A stretch of 64,000 nt of DNA from Longimicrobium sp. (GTDB lineage Bacteria > Gemmatimonadota > Gemmatimonadetes > Longimicrobiales > Longimicrobiaceae), in contig NZ_DATIND010000155.1 of the NCBI RefSeq assembly GCF_035474595.1, positions 62,001 to 126,000 of the forward strand, given 5' to 3'. Shown one piece after another: positions 1-9,055 of this stretch (positions within the stretch are counted from its first letter, which is position 1; every line of letters starts with the position of its first letter). The notes under the pieces are model-generated. The model was not told the origin of the DNA. It was given only the letters and a program-made list of their open reading frames with translations, and ran no database searches. The translations under genes and the position numbers were made by a program.

Positions 1-1143
1 GAAGCCGCCCCAGTCGAAGAACAGCCCGTGCGGGCTTCCGCCCTTCAGGCTGAACACCGCGCTGTCGCTCTCGGTGGGCGCCAGCATGCGCTGGCCGGGC
101 ACCGTCTCCAGCGCCAGCACGGGCACGCCGGGGCCGGTCTGCGCCATCACCGCGTAGCTTTGCGTGGACGACGAGGCCTTCGCGGCCACCTCGCTGCTGG
201 CCACCACCTGCAGGTCGTAGCGCCCCACCTCGGCGCCGGCGGCGCTGCGCACGCTGAGCTGCTTGGCCTGGGTGGACGCGGCCTGCGCGTCGGTCAGGCT
301 CACCAGCCCCACCAGCGTGCGGTCGTCGCTCTTCTGCACGTGCACGGTGGCGCCGGCGCCAAAGTCCAGCGTGGCCCCCGCCAGGTTGCGGCCGGCCACC
401 ACCACCAGCGTGGGCTGGTCGGGCTGCAGCGTGGGGGTGAAGGCCAGCGGCACCGGCACCGTCTTCGGCAGCACGGTGAACATCTGCCGGCTGCTCTCGA
501 ACACGCCGTCGCCGCCGGCCCCGGCGCGGCGGCTGGCCAGCACCTGGATCACCAGCCGCTCCAGCGGCTGCAGCGCCGGCGAGGCCGTCACCCGCAGGGT
601 GAAGGTCAGCGCGTCGATGCCGGTGGCCGCGTCCTGCGCGGCGCTGAAGCCCAGCACGTTCACCGCGGCGCGGGCGGGCCCGCGCAGCGCCAGCGTCCCG
701 TTGTTGTACGCATCCAGCAGGTTGCGCCCGCGCACGGTGATCTGGCTCTGGGTGTCCTCGATCACCACCGGCGGGGTCACGCCCAGCACCTCGGCGGCCT
801 GGCCGGGGGTGTTGGCCACGTAGGTGTAGCCGCCGGCCAGCGAGGACGAGCTGCCGTCGGGGTTCACCACCGTCACCGTCACGCTCCCCGCCTGCGCGGC
901 GGCGGGAATGGTGGCGGTGGCGGTGCCGTCGTCCTGCACGGCCACGTCGGTGGCCGCCGTGCTGCCGAAGTAGACCTCGGCTCCCTCCTGGAATCCGCTG
1001 CCGCCCAGCGTGGCGGTGATCCCGCCCGCCAGCGCGCCGCCCACCGGCGTGATGGAGTCCAGGCTCAGGGTGGACCACTCCACGGGTGGGTCGTCCCCCG
1101 GAGGGGGCTGATCGTCGATGGTCGCGGGCATGCCGGTGTCCAT
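1..1143 (-). CDS. IPT/TIG-domain protein, C-terminus cut by window edge
   Basis: The frame is open from an ATG at 1143 to base 1, giving 381 residues with no stop, so the C-terminus lies outside the window. Residues about 25-110 (LDSITPVGGALAGG, then GGSGFQEGAEVYFGS and VTVTVVNPDGS) are a clear IPT/TIG immunoglobulin-like fold. Residues about 115-230 and 235-330 look like further beta-sandwich modules (VTPPVVIEDTQSQITVRGRNLL; FTPTLQPDQPTLVVVAGRNL). TIG domains are usually found in extracellular or cell-surface proteins. No signal peptide is visible at this start. The start is supported by GGGAGG four bases upstream. Two terminator-like hairpins lie in its upstream region. Function is unknown; adhesion or carbohydrate contact is only a guess from the fold. 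Confidence 0.8.
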   Translation of the reverse strand, partial: MDTGMPATIDDQPPPGDDPPVEWSTLSLDSITPVGGALAGGITATLGGSGFQEGAEVYFGSTAATDVAVQDDGTATATIPAAAQAGSVTVTVVNPDGSSSSLAGGYTYVANTPGQAAEVLGVTPPVVIEDTQSQITVRGRNLLDAYNNGTLALRGPARAAVNVLGFSAAQDAATGIDALTFTLRVTASPALQPLERLVIQVLASRRAGAGGDGVFESSRQMFTVLPKTVPVPLAFTPTLQPDQPTLVVVAGRNLAGATLDFGAGATVHVQKSDDRTLVGLVSLTDAQAASTQAKQLSVRSAAGAEVGRYDLQVVASSEVAAKASSSTQSYAVMAQTGPGVPVLALETVPGQRMLAPTESDSAVFSLKGGSPHGLFFDWGGF

Positions 1144-1245
1144 GGTGCCTCCCGGATGGGGATGGAGATCGGGGGGCGGCGGAGTGCCGCTCCCGGTGCC
1201 GGCGGGCCCGTCCGAGCTGGCGCGCCGGGGCCTGGGAACGCGAAA

Positions 1246-1276
1246 AAGGGCAGTGGAAGTGGATTCCACGGCCCTT
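1246..1276 (-). terminator. Terminator-like hairpin 1 upstream of the TIG gene
   Basis: The arms AAGGGC and GTGGAA pair with TTCCAC and GCCCTT around a short loop. On the minus strand the stem is followed by a T run (CTTTTT). It lies about 100 bases upstream of the TIG gene start and is a near-copy of the hairpin at 1350-1381. Confidence 0.6.
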
Positions 1277-1349
1277 CTGCGCGTGTGTCTGGACGGCCCG
1301 CCCGGCGCGCTCCTCTTATCCGGGGGAGGCGGGGCTGGCCCAAAACGAA

Positions 1350-1381
1350 AAGGGGCGGTGGAATTGCTTCCACAGCCCCTT
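1350..1381 (-). terminator. Terminator-like hairpin 2, tandem copy of hairpin 1
   Basis: AAGGGGC and GTGGAA pair with TTCCAC and GCCCCTT, and TTTTCGTTTT follows on the minus strand. It may end transcription of the cation transporter gene, 270 bases upstream. The flanks (GCCGTCC on one side, a GC-rich block on the other) are shared with hairpin 1, so the unit of about 105 bp is a tandem duplication. The bases between 1440 and 1640 are markedly less GC-rich than their surroundings and contain no gene I can support. Confidence 0.6.
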
Positions 1382-1650
1382 CTGCATCGATTTCCGGACG
1401 GCCGCTCCGGCGCGTCTCCCCGCCTCGCTCAGCGGGGGAAGATCACCCTCGCGGTGCCGTTCCCGTGAGACAAACTACAGGATTTTTCCAGGAATCTCAA
1501 GGGAGATTGGACAAATTCGGACGATGGATCAATCCCGCTTATCCTTGGGTAGATCAGTGGTTTAGGGAGATGCTAAAATTTTCTCTTCGTCCATTTCATG
1601 TACTCCGGAGGGGACGACGTTCTCTCACCTTCCGGACGCTCTCCCCGCCA

Positions 1651-2565
1651 TCAGGGGCGATGGTCCTGGAGCGCGGAGATCTCGAGGTAGAGGAGGAGCC
1701 GGTCGGGCGAGGCAGCGCGGGTGCGGCGCTCCAGCTCGGCGATGGCGGCGAGGACCTGCTCGCGGGTGAGGCCGCGGCGGAAGGTGACGTCCAGCGTGAC
1801 CAGCACCTCGTGCGGGGCCAGCTGCATGGTGCGGATGCGGCGCACGTCCGCGTCGTACATTCCCGCGGCCGCGGCGGTGATGCATTCCACGATGTCCGCG
1901 TCCGCGCGCTCGCCGATCAGCAGCCCCTTGCTCTCCACCAGCAGCACCCCCGCCACCCCCGCCATCACCAGCCCCACCCCGACGGAGGCGGCGCCGTCGA
2001 AGTACGGGTTGTCCAGCAGGTGGCCCAGGAACACGCCCAGGAACGCCAGCGCGATTCCCGCCATGTCGGCGATGTCCTCCAGCACCACCGAGAAGAGCGA
2101 CGGGTCCTTGCCCTCGCGGATGGCGGCCCAGAAGCCGCGGCCGCCGGCGCTCTCGCGGAACTGGCGCAGGCCGACCACGAGCGAGCCGCCGTCGAACAGC
2201 GCGGCGAAGCCCAGCACCGCGTAGTTCCACGCCGGCGATTTCAGCGGCTCGGGGTGGAGAAGGTGCCGGATGCCTTCGTAGACGGAGAGCCCGCCGCCCA
2301 GCGCGAAGAACAGGATGGCGACGATCAGGCTCCAGAAGTACAGCTCGCGCCCGTGGCCGAACGGGTGCTCCGGCGTGGGCGGGCGGCGGCTCCGGCGCCG
2401 GCCGAGCAGGAGCAGCAGCCCGTCGCACGCGTCCACCAGCGAGTGCACGCCCTCCGCCGCCATCGCCGAGCTGCCGGTGAAGGACGCGGCGGTGAACTTG
2501 GTCGCGCCGATCGCCACGTTGGCCGCGATCGATGCGTAGATCGCCGCGGCGGACTCCTTCGCCAT
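1651..2565 (-). CDS. Cation diffusion facilitator (CDF) family transporter
   Basis: A 304-residue inner-membrane protein of the CDF family, which exports divalent metals such as Zn2+ against protons. Visible are the first transmembrane segment (IYASIAANVAIGATKF), the metal-site helix HSLVDACDGLLLLLG with its H-x3-D pair, the family signature HPFGHGRELYFWSL, a further EDIADMAG helix and a C-terminal cytoplasmic domain ending in DRLLLYLEIS. The signature resembles the FieF/SLC30A9-like branch. The open frame extends upstream to 2724, but the ATG at 2565 has GAGGAG before it and starts where family similarity begins. The metal cannot be read from sequence. Confidence 0.9.
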   Translation of the reverse strand: MAKESAAAIYASIAANVAIGATKFTAASFTGSSAMAAEGVHSLVDACDGLLLLLGRRRSRRPPTPEHPFGHGRELYFWSLIVAILFFALGGGLSVYEGIRHLLHPEPLKSPAWNYAVLGFAALFDGGSLVVGLRQFRESAGGRGFWAAIREGKDPSLFSVVLEDIADMAGIALAFLGVFLGHLLDNPYFDGAASVGVGLVMAGVAGVLLVESKGLLIGERADADIVECITAAAAGMYDADVRRIRTMQLAPHEVLVTLDVTFRRGLTREQVLAAIAELERRTRAASPDRLLLYLEISALQDHRP

Positions 2566-2884
2566 CCGTGCTCCTCGCCCGAAAACCGCCACGACCGCCG
2601 CGACGACGTCATCCCGAGCCGTCCCCGCGCGCTTCGCGGCCACGATAGCTGTCAGCCGCCGGGGAGGGGGCCGGCTGCGTCCGTGGCGGGCGCTTCGGGG
2701 GAGCAGGCGCCGTGCCGTCCACATCGACCCCGTGGGTGGCGAAGAATCCGGCGGTCACACCATTTTGATGGAGGCCGGCAGGCCGGTCATCGATTTAGCG
2801 GTACGTGAAACGCTCGGGCCGCGAGCGCGTACGGACGTCCGGTCCAGCTCGCCCGATCCCCCTTCAGCGTTGGGAGATGTGCCC
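2566..2884. other. Divergent intergenic region
   Basis: This lies between the outward-facing CDF transporter and the small membrane protein gene. It should hold promoters for both. I see no convincing -35/-10 pair, repeat or RNA structure in it. Confidence 0.4.
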
Positions 2885-3214
2885 ATGAACCTCGATTCGG
2901 TGATCAAGCTCCTGGTCATCTGCTCCGTCATCGTCCTCCCGGCGATCGCGGTGACGGCGCGGTTCGCCCTGAAGCCGATCGTCGACGCGATCCTGCGGCT
3001 GAAGGAAGGGGGGATTCTTCCCGAGGGCGCGGCCGCGGGCACCCTGGCGGGCGAGGTGCGCCTGGCGCGCGCCGAGCTGCAGAGCCTGCGCGACGAGGTC
3101 GCGGCGGTGAGGGACGAGATGGCGCGGCTGCAGGAGGCCGAGAGCTTCCACCGCTCCCTTGGCTATGCGCCCGGCACCGAGCCGCCCGCGCTCCCGGCCG
3201 GGCAGGAATCCTGA
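2885..3214 (+). CDS. Small single-pass membrane protein with coiled coil
   Basis: A protein of 109 residues, not assigned to a named family. Residues 6-28 form one transmembrane helix (IKLLVICSVIVLPAIAVTARFA). Residues about 55-85 are a heptad-patterned, charged helix (RLARAELQSLRDEVAAVRDEMARL), typical of a coiled coil. The ATG at 2885 is preceded by GGGAG and is preferred over an upstream in-frame start. The stop is seven bases before the likely GTG start of the next gene, so the two are probably co-transcribed. A scaffold or envelope role is possible but unproven. Confidence 0.65.
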   Translation: MNLDSVIKLLVICSVIVLPAIAVTARFALKPIVDAILRLKEGGILPEGAAAGTLAGEVRLARAELQSLRDEVAAVRDEMARLQEAESFHRSLGYAPGTEPPALPAGQES

Positions 3215-3221
3215 GGCTTCC

Positions 3222-3845
3222 GTGAGGCGGCCAGCGTCGCGCCTCCGCGGCTCCCGTGCGTGGATGTGCGCCGCGGGGGCGGCGCTCGCGTGCGCGTGCG
3301 GGCGAGAGGCGCCGGCGCGGGAGCTGCCGCCGGCGGCGCCGTACCGCGGGCCGGCGGCGCGGGCGCCGACCAACCAGCTGCGCGTGATCGCATCGAGCGC
3401 CGGCGCCGTGGTCACCCGCGCGGACTCGGTGGTGATCCGGTACCGGCTGCACAACGACGGGACGGCGATGAACGTGGGCGATTTCCCCATCTTCTACCGC
3501 TTCCGCGTCTACACGCCCGCGGGAGAGGAGATCGAGCCGCGCTGGAGCGTGCACACGGACGGGTGGGGCGGCCAGCAGCGCATGGACCTGGCCCGCGGCG
3601 CCGACGGCGAGGAGCACGAGGTCAACCTGGCCTGCGCCGACGCCGCGCCGATCCGCTTCGGCGCGCGGTTCGCGCCCACCGCGGCCTCCCCCTGCGACGG
3701 CTGGCGTCTCCCCGCACCCGGCGACTACTACGTCATCGTCCAGCACGTCCCGTTCGAGCCGCCCGACGGCTCCGCCGCGAACGATCCCGCCTACCTCCCC
3801 TCCCGCGCCGACACCGTGCTGGTCCGCTACTCCCCATCTCCCTGA
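3222..3845 (+). CDS. Hypothetical secreted protein (possible lipoprotein)
   Basis: A protein of 207 residues of unknown function. The GTG at 3222, just after the preceding stop, gives an N-terminus with arginines followed by a short hydrophobic stretch ending ALACAC, so it may be exported or lipid-modified; the lipobox is weak. The mature part reads as a beta-rich domain (RVIASSAGAVVTRADSVVIRY; ADTVLVRYSP) that could be an Ig-like or intracellular-protease-inhibitor-type sandwich. No catalytic motif was recognised. It follows the small membrane protein gene closely. Confidence 0.6.
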   Translation: MRRPASRLRGSRAWMCAAGAALACACGREAPARELPPAAPYRGPAARAPTNQLRVIASSAGAVVTRADSVVIRYRLHNDGTAMNVGDFPIFYRFRVYTPAGEEIEPRWSVHTDGWGGQQRMDLARGADGEEHEVNLACADAAPIRFGARFAPTAASPCDGWRLPAPGDYYVIVQHVPFEPPDGSAANDPAYLPSRADTVLVRYSPSP

Positions 3846-4111
3846 CGCTTGCCCGGCCGGCTTCGGCCGGTGCGATGGACCCGCTCGCGAAACGCACACC
3901 GGGGGTGGGGGAAGATACGAAAGGAACGGCCCGCGAGCGTTTTGTCCGATGCATCATATCCATAACGATGGCAACGGGTTGTGGGGACGGGGAAGCATTG
4001 CGCGGGGCGGAGAAATCCCTTGAATTCGGCCAGACATCCGTTATCTTCACCATGCCTTTCCCGCCGCCCGTGCGGACCTCGCACGCATGCCCGATCATCC
4101 CGGAGAACTTC

Positions 4112-6268
4112 ATGCACCGGACGCTGCGCGCATTCGCGCTCGCCTCGGCCCTCGCCACTCTCGCATCGTGCGATTCGGCCGCGCCGCTGTCGCCGCTGGA
4201 CGTCCCGGGGGGGCCGCCGAGCTTCACCGCGGGGGCGGCGTTCCCCGCGCCCGCGGGCTTCACCGTGGAGGGGCCGGGGCTCTCGGGCGGCACGGTGACG
4301 CTGTCGTGGGAGGACCTCCCGGGCGACCAGCTGTACCTGGTGCAGTGGCGCCAGGGCGAGGCGGGGAGCTGGAAGTCGCTGGTGAGCACGGGCGCCAACC
4401 GGACCACGGTCACGACCGACAGCCTGTCCAGGTCGCAGCCCAACTACTACCGGGTCGCGGGGCTGACGGCGGACCAGAGGCAGGTGGGCGAGTTCTCCGT
4501 GGGGCTGCTGAAGCCCGGCGCCTACGCCCGCGATGCGTTCATGACGTCGGACACCACCGCCAGCCTGAATGCCTGGCTGCGCCCGAACGGAAGCCCCGCC
4601 ACCACCTGGTTCGAGGTGGGCACCGACCCGGCGCTCGCGGGCGCCACGCAGACGCCCGCCGAGGTGGTGCAGCCGCACCCGTACCTGGGGATTCTGGTCG
4701 TGACCCGCGACATGGCGGTCACGCCCGGCACCCGGTACTACTATCGGTTCGCGGCCAGCAACGCCGCGGGAACCAGCTACGGGCCCATCCTGCACTTCAG
4801 CTCCGCGCCGCCCGCCGCCCCCGCGGGCGTCACGGCCACGTTCTCGGCGGCGCCGCTGACCTATCCGTACGGCTGGTCCACCCTGAACACGGCGGCGCAC
4901 AACGTCAAAGTCCAGTGGACGCACGACGGGTCCGACGTCTGGCGGTTCCGGGTGCAGCGCCGGGGGGTGGGGTCGGCCAACTGGGTGCAGGTCACCGAGG
5001 CGGGGGCCTCGGAGCGCAGCTACGTGGACGAGGCGTTCCCCGTGACGGCGGACCGCGAGTACGACTACCGCGTGCTGGCCTGCAACCGCATCGGCCAGTG
5101 CGGGGCCTCGGCCGAGGTGCGCGTGCTCGTGAAGGGGCTCGCCCCGCCGGCCGGCTTCACGGCCACGCGCCTGGCCGACGGGCGCGTGGGGATGGCGTGG
5201 CAGGACCTGGCCAGCGAGGACGGGTACTTCGTGCAGTGGCGCGCGGGCGAGACGGGGAACTGGCAGACGCTGGTCAGCACCGGGAAGAACGTGACGTCGT
5301 ACACCACCGCCTCAGTGACCGCGGGGGTGACCAACTACTACCGCGTGGCGGGCCTGGCGAATTCCTTCCGCATGGGCGCCGCCTCGGAGGGGTCGGTCGC
5401 GGCCGGCGCGGGGCGGAGCATGCAGGTGCAGACGGGGATCTTTACCCTTCCCTCGTCCACCCTCTCCGCCATGACGGCCACGGTCACGCCGAACGGGTTG
5501 GCGGCCACGGCGTGGATCGAGTGGGGCACGGACCCGTCGCTCTCCGGCGCGGCGCAGACGTCCGCGCGTGCGGTGGGGGCGGGGACGAACGCGGTGACGT
5601 TCACCGACAGCGTGGCGGTCTCGCCGGGGGTGACGTACTACTACCGCGCGGCCGCCTCCAACTCGGTGGGAACGGTGCGCGGCGCCATCAAGAGCTTCTA
5701 CGCCGGGCCGCCCGCGACGCCGTCGCTCAGCGCGGCGTTCGACCCCGCGGGCTACCGGATCGCCACGTCGTGGACCCACTCCGGCGTGGGGACGCCCACC
5801 CGCTTCCGCCTGGAGCGTCGGACCACCGGGCAGACGGCGTGGACGCAGCTCGTGGATTATCCGACGACCTACTCGTCGTCGTACCAGGACGCGAGCTTCC
5901 CGGCGAACGCCGCGCGCTCGTACGACTACCGCGTGCTGGCGTGCAACGCCTCGAACGAGTGCGCGCCGTCGTCCATCGTCACGGTGCAGACGCAGCCGCT
6001 GGCCGCGCCGGCCGGGCTGCAGGTGGCGCGCACGGCCACCGGCGTGACGCTGAGCTGGCAGAACATCACCGGCGAGGTGGACTTCCTGGTGCAGTGGCGC
6101 ACCGACCCGTCCGCCCCGTGGAAGACGCTGGTCAGCACGGGGGCCAACGTCACGTCCTACTCCACCGCCAGCGCAACCCCCGGCGCCACCAACTACTACC
6201 GCGTGGCCGGCGAGGCGTCGGGCTTCCGCGTGGGCGTCTTCTCCGAGACCTCCATCGCCATCCCGTGA
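4112..6268 (+). CDS. Modular fibronectin type III lipoprotein
   Basis: A protein of 718 residues. The N-terminus MHRTLRAFALASALATLASC is a lipoprotein signal with lipobox LASC, so it is probably anchored in the outer envelope. The rest is a repeated array in the order A-B-C-A-B-C-A. Module A (about residues 46-130, 345-430 and 632-718) is fibronectin type III and carries VQWR, LVSTGxN and NYYRVAG each time. Module B (about 139-232 and 437-530) carries WxExGTDPxLxGAxQT and YYYRxAASNxxGT. Module C (about 234-343 and 535-630) carries YDYRVLACNxxxxC. It is probably a binding or adhesion protein; the ligand is unknown. The open frame continues upstream to 3260, but only this ATG gives the signal peptide. 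Confidence 0.85.
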   Translation: MHRTLRAFALASALATLASCDSAAPLSPLDVPGGPPSFTAGAAFPAPAGFTVEGPGLSGGTVTLSWEDLPGDQLYLVQWRQGEAGSWKSLVSTGANRTTVTTDSLSRSQPNYYRVAGLTADQRQVGEFSVGLLKPGAYARDAFMTSDTTASLNAWLRPNGSPATTWFEVGTDPALAGATQTPAEVVQPHPYLGILVVTRDMAVTPGTRYYYRFAASNAAGTSYGPILHFSSAPPAAPAGVTATFSAAPLTYPYGWSTLNTAAHNVKVQWTHDGSDVWRFRVQRRGVGSANWVQVTEAGASERSYVDEAFPVTADREYDYRVLACNRIGQCGASAEVRVLVKGLAPPAGFTATRLADGRVGMAWQDLASEDGYFVQWRAGETGNWQTLVSTGKNVTSYTTASVTAGVTNYYRVAGLANSFRMGAASEGSVAAGAGRSMQVQTGIFTLPSSTLSAMTATVTPNGLAATAWIEWGTDPSLSGAAQTSARAVGAGTNAVTFTDSVAVSPGVTYYYRAAASNSVGTVRGAIKSFYAGPPATPSLSAAFDPAGYRIATSWTHSGVGTPTRFRLERRTTGQTAWTQLVDYPTTYSSSYQDASFPANAARSYDYRVLACNASNECAPSSIVTVQTQPLAAPAGLQVARTATGVTLSWQNITGEVDFLVQWRTDPSAPWKTLVSTGANVTSYSTASATPGATNYYRVAGEASGFRVGVFSETSIAIP

Positions 6269-6292
6269 CCGCTGCGGACGGACGATGAACGC

Positions 6293-6327
6293 GAACGGGC
6301 GCCCCGGCGAGGGGCGCCCGTTCTTTT
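6293..6327 (+). terminator. Rho-independent terminator after the FN3 lipoprotein
   Basis: A perfect 13-bp stem (GAACGGGCGCCCC and its complement) has a five-base loop and is followed by TTTT. It lies 25 bases after the stop codon. Confidence 0.85.
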
Positions 6328-6530
6328 CGCGTTCGCGATCGGGGACGGGAGATGAAGATCCCTCCTCCGTTCCCTCCGTTTCCTCCGTGTGATCCTTCTT
6401 TCCTCCTCATCCCGCCACTTGTTGCCTCCGCGGCGGAGTCGCTAATTTTTCCGGCTCGCCCGCGGCCGGGAGGCGCGCGCGGGCGTGAATCACGAACCAT
6501 CCATCATCCGGCAAGCACAGGAGGGAACGC

Positions 6531-8516
6531 GTGTCCGAGCAGGCGCAGCAGTTCGCCTTCCAGGCCGAGGTGCAGCGGCTCCTCGACCTGGTCATCCACT
6601 CGCTGTACACCCACAAGGAGATCTTCCTTCGCGAGCTGGTTTCCAACGCATCCGACGCCATCGACCGGCTGCGCTTCGAGGCGCTGACCCGCCCCGAGCT
6701 TCTGCCGCAGGACCACGAGCCGAAGATCCGCCTCGTCCCCGACAGGGAGAACCGCACCCTCACCATCGAGGACGACGGGATCGGGATGACGCGCGACGAG
6801 GTGGTGCAGAACATCGGCACCATCGCCCGCTCGGGCACGCGCGAGGCGCTGGAGAAGCTGAAGGAGAGCGCGGGCGAGGGCGCCGGGCAGCTGATCGGGC
6901 AGTTCGGCGTGGGCTTCTACTCGTCGTTCATGGTGGCCGACCGCGTCGATCTCGTCACGCGCAAGGCGGGGACGGACGAGGCGACCCGGTGGTCGTCGGC
7001 GGGGGGCGGGTCGTTCACGGTGAGCGACGCGGAGCGTGACCGCCCGGGGACCACCATCACCCTGCACCTGAAGCCGGCCGATTCCGAGAACGGGATCGAG
7101 GACTACACCGACCGCTGGGTGCTGCAGCGCCTGGTGCGCCAGCACGCCGACTTCATCACCTACCCCATCCTCCTTCCCGCCGAGAAGCCGGAAGAGGTGC
7201 CCGAGGGCGAGACGCCGGAGCCCGAAAAGCCGCTCAACTCCATGAAGCCCATCTGGGCGCGGCCGCCGGCGGAGGTCACGAAGGAGGAGTACGCCGACTT
7301 CTACCGGCAGATCTCGCACGACTGGAGCGAGCCGCTGGAGACCGTGCACACCCGCGGCGAGGGGCTGGTGGAGTTCCAGGCGCTGCTCTTCATCCCCTCG
7401 CGCGGCGCCACCGAGCTGTACTACCCCGGCTTCAAGCCCAACCTGCGGCTGTACGTGAAGCGGATGCTGGTGCGCGAGAACAGCGAGGAGCTGCTCCCGC
7501 GCTGGCTGCGCTGGGTGCGCGGCGCGGTCGACAGCCCCGACCTGCCGCTGAACGTCTCTCGCGAGATGCTGCAGAGCGACCGCCACGTCCGCCAGATCCG
7601 CCGCACGCTGACGAAGAAGGTGATGGGGACGCTGGAGGCCATGCTGGAGGGCGACCGCGCGAAGTACGAGGGCTTCTGGCGCGAGCTGGGGCGCGCGGTG
7701 AAGGAGGGGGTGGACAGCGACTGGGACAACCGCGACGCCATTCTCAAGCTCCTCCTCTTCGGCTCGTCGCGCGACGCCGAAGCGCTGATCACGCTGCAGG
7801 AGTACGTGGCGCGGATGCCCGAGGCGCAGAAGGACATCTGGTACCTCACCGGCACCAGCCGCGAGCAGATCGACGGCTCGCCCGCGCTGGAGGCGTTCCG
7901 CGACCGCGGGTGGGAGGTGCTGTACCTGACCGACCCGGTGGACGAGCTGGTGGTGCAGTCGGTGACGGAGTTCGAGGGGAAGCGGCTGCGCTCGGCGGGC
8001 AAGGGCGCGGTGGAGCTGGAGGAGGGGGAGAAGAAGGACGCGGCGGACGAGCAGAAGAAGGAGTTCGAGCCGTTCCTGGAGGCGCTGCGGAAGCGGGTGG
8101 ACACCTGGGTGAAGGAGGTGCGCCTCTCCGGCCGGCTGACGAAGTCGCCCGCGGTGCTGGTGGTGAGCGAGCACGACTACTCGCCGCACCTGGAGCGCAT
8201 GCTGGCCGCCGGGCGGGGCGACGGGATCCGGCAGCGGCGCATCCTGGAGCTGAACGCCCGGCATCCGCTGGTGCAGGGCCTGCGCCGCCGCTTCGACGCC
8301 AACCCGGACGACTCCGTGGTGGGCGACTACGCCGAGCTGCTGCTGGGGTGGTCGCTGCTGGCCGAGGGCTCCGAGCCGCACGACCCCGTCCGCTTCACCC
8401 AGCTCGTCGCCGGGCTGATGGAGACGGGCCTGGGCGCCGCTCCCGCCCCGCAGCCGGCGGAGGAATCCACCCCGCCCGGGCCGGCGGCGGAGGAGGCGGC
8501 GGCCAGCGCGGAGTGA
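6531..8516 (+). CDS. htpG: Molecular chaperone HtpG (bacterial Hsp90)
   Basis: An Hsp90-family, ATP-dependent cytosolic chaperone of 661 residues. The N-terminal GHKL ATPase domain is intact: LRELVSNASDAIDRLR, EDDGIGM and GQFGVGFYSSF are visible. The middle domain includes NVSREMLQSD, and the C-terminal dimerisation domain ends in an Ala/Pro/Glu-rich tail. The start is GTG at 6531 with GGAGGG eight bases upstream. It is a single-gene unit between strong hairpins. The length is slightly above the usual size because of the tail and a Pro/Glu-rich linker near residue 225. Confidence 0.97.
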   Translation: MSEQAQQFAFQAEVQRLLDLVIHSLYTHKEIFLRELVSNASDAIDRLRFEALTRPELLPQDHEPKIRLVPDRENRTLTIEDDGIGMTRDEVVQNIGTIARSGTREALEKLKESAGEGAGQLIGQFGVGFYSSFMVADRVDLVTRKAGTDEATRWSSAGGGSFTVSDAERDRPGTTITLHLKPADSENGIEDYTDRWVLQRLVRQHADFITYPILLPAEKPEEVPEGETPEPEKPLNSMKPIWARPPAEVTKEEYADFYRQISHDWSEPLETVHTRGEGLVEFQALLFIPSRGATELYYPGFKPNLRLYVKRMLVRENSEELLPRWLRWVRGAVDSPDLPLNVSREMLQSDRHVRQIRRTLTKKVMGTLEAMLEGDRAKYEGFWRELGRAVKEGVDSDWDNRDAILKLLLFGSSRDAEALITLQEYVARMPEAQKDIWYLTGTSREQIDGSPALEAFRDRGWEVLYLTDPVDELVVQSVTEFEGKRLRSAGKGAVELEEGEKKDAADEQKKEFEPFLEALRKRVDTWVKEVRLSGRLTKSPAVLVVSEHDYSPHLERMLAAGRGDGIRQRRILELNARHPLVQGLRRRFDANPDDSVVGDYAELLLGWSLLAEGSEPHDPVRFTQLVAGLMETGLGAAPAPQPAEESTPPGPAAEEAAASAE

Positions 8517-8538
8517 TCGCGCACGACGTCTGAACGCC

Positions 8539-8573
8539 ACGAAGCGCTCTCCGCAGTCCGGAGAGCGCTTCGT
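8539..8573. terminator. Terminator hairpin after htpG
   Basis: A 15-bp perfect stem starting ACGAAGCGCTCTCCG with a five-base loop lies 22 bases after the htpG stop. There is only a weak T tract (TCGTTG). Confidence 0.65.
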
Positions 8574-8693
8574 CGTTGCACGATACTACGTCCCACGATG
8601 ACGTCATCCTGAGTCGAACACCGCGCTTCGCGCGACCACGGAGGATGAAAGGAGATCGGTCGTGAGCACCGGGGCCGCGGAGTGAGCGGAATC

Positions 8694-8753
8694 AGCCTCG
8701 CGCAGTTTGCGAGGCTTTCCCGTAGTTGTTGCTGCGACTTCAGTCGCCGGTGA
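8694..8753 (+). repeat. Dispersed repeat class A, copy 1
   Basis: A hairpin GCCTCGC...GCGAGGC followed by GTAGTTGTTGCTGCG and ACTTCAGTCGCCGGTGA. Other copies are at 19960-20026, 49354-49412 (reverse) and 56900-56957. All are intergenic. Confidence 0.85.
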
Positions 8754-8780
8754 CCGGCTGCGCCCGCGCACTTTCTATTC

Positions 8781-9055
8781 AGGCCGGCCACGCCGTAACC
8801 GGCGTCCGCACAGGTGCTTGCAGGCCGAAGGATCCATAATCGCCCAGCACGTCAATCGGGAGATGCACCGATCCTGTGATCCTGCAGCGGCGACGAATCC
8901 TCCGGCGATCGTGCAATCCGGAAGCGCACGTGCGACCTCGCCTATAGATCCTTCGGCCTGCGACCACTCGTGCTGGGCAATGACGGTGTGGCCGGCCTCA
9001 GAATGACGTCTCTCTGTGTGTTCGTAATGCACAGCACATTGCCAGATCCGGTATC
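8781..9055 (-). repeat. Degenerate MITE-like element (class D), rearranged copy
   Basis: Read on the minus strand from 9055 it begins GATACCGGATCTGGCA and follows the element at 24959-25126 down to about 8905, where similarity is lost. A second, oppositely oriented partial copy (8781-8837, AGGCCGGCCACGCCG...GGCCGAAGGATCC) creates a long imperfect inverted repeat with 8942-8999. No protein is encoded. Confidence 0.7.

Noticed and set aside
28-2808. A 926-codon open frame on the plus strand with Arg/His/Gly-rich translation
   Set aside because: It lies opposite the TIG and CDF genes. Its composition (RHHRVALRGRRG-like) is the usual product of the antisense third-frame of high-GC genes, and it has no domain.
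4087-6288. A 733-codon open frame overlapping the FN3 lipoprotein in another frame
   Set aside because: No domains; Gly/Arg-rich; the other frame has the signal peptide and repeated modules.
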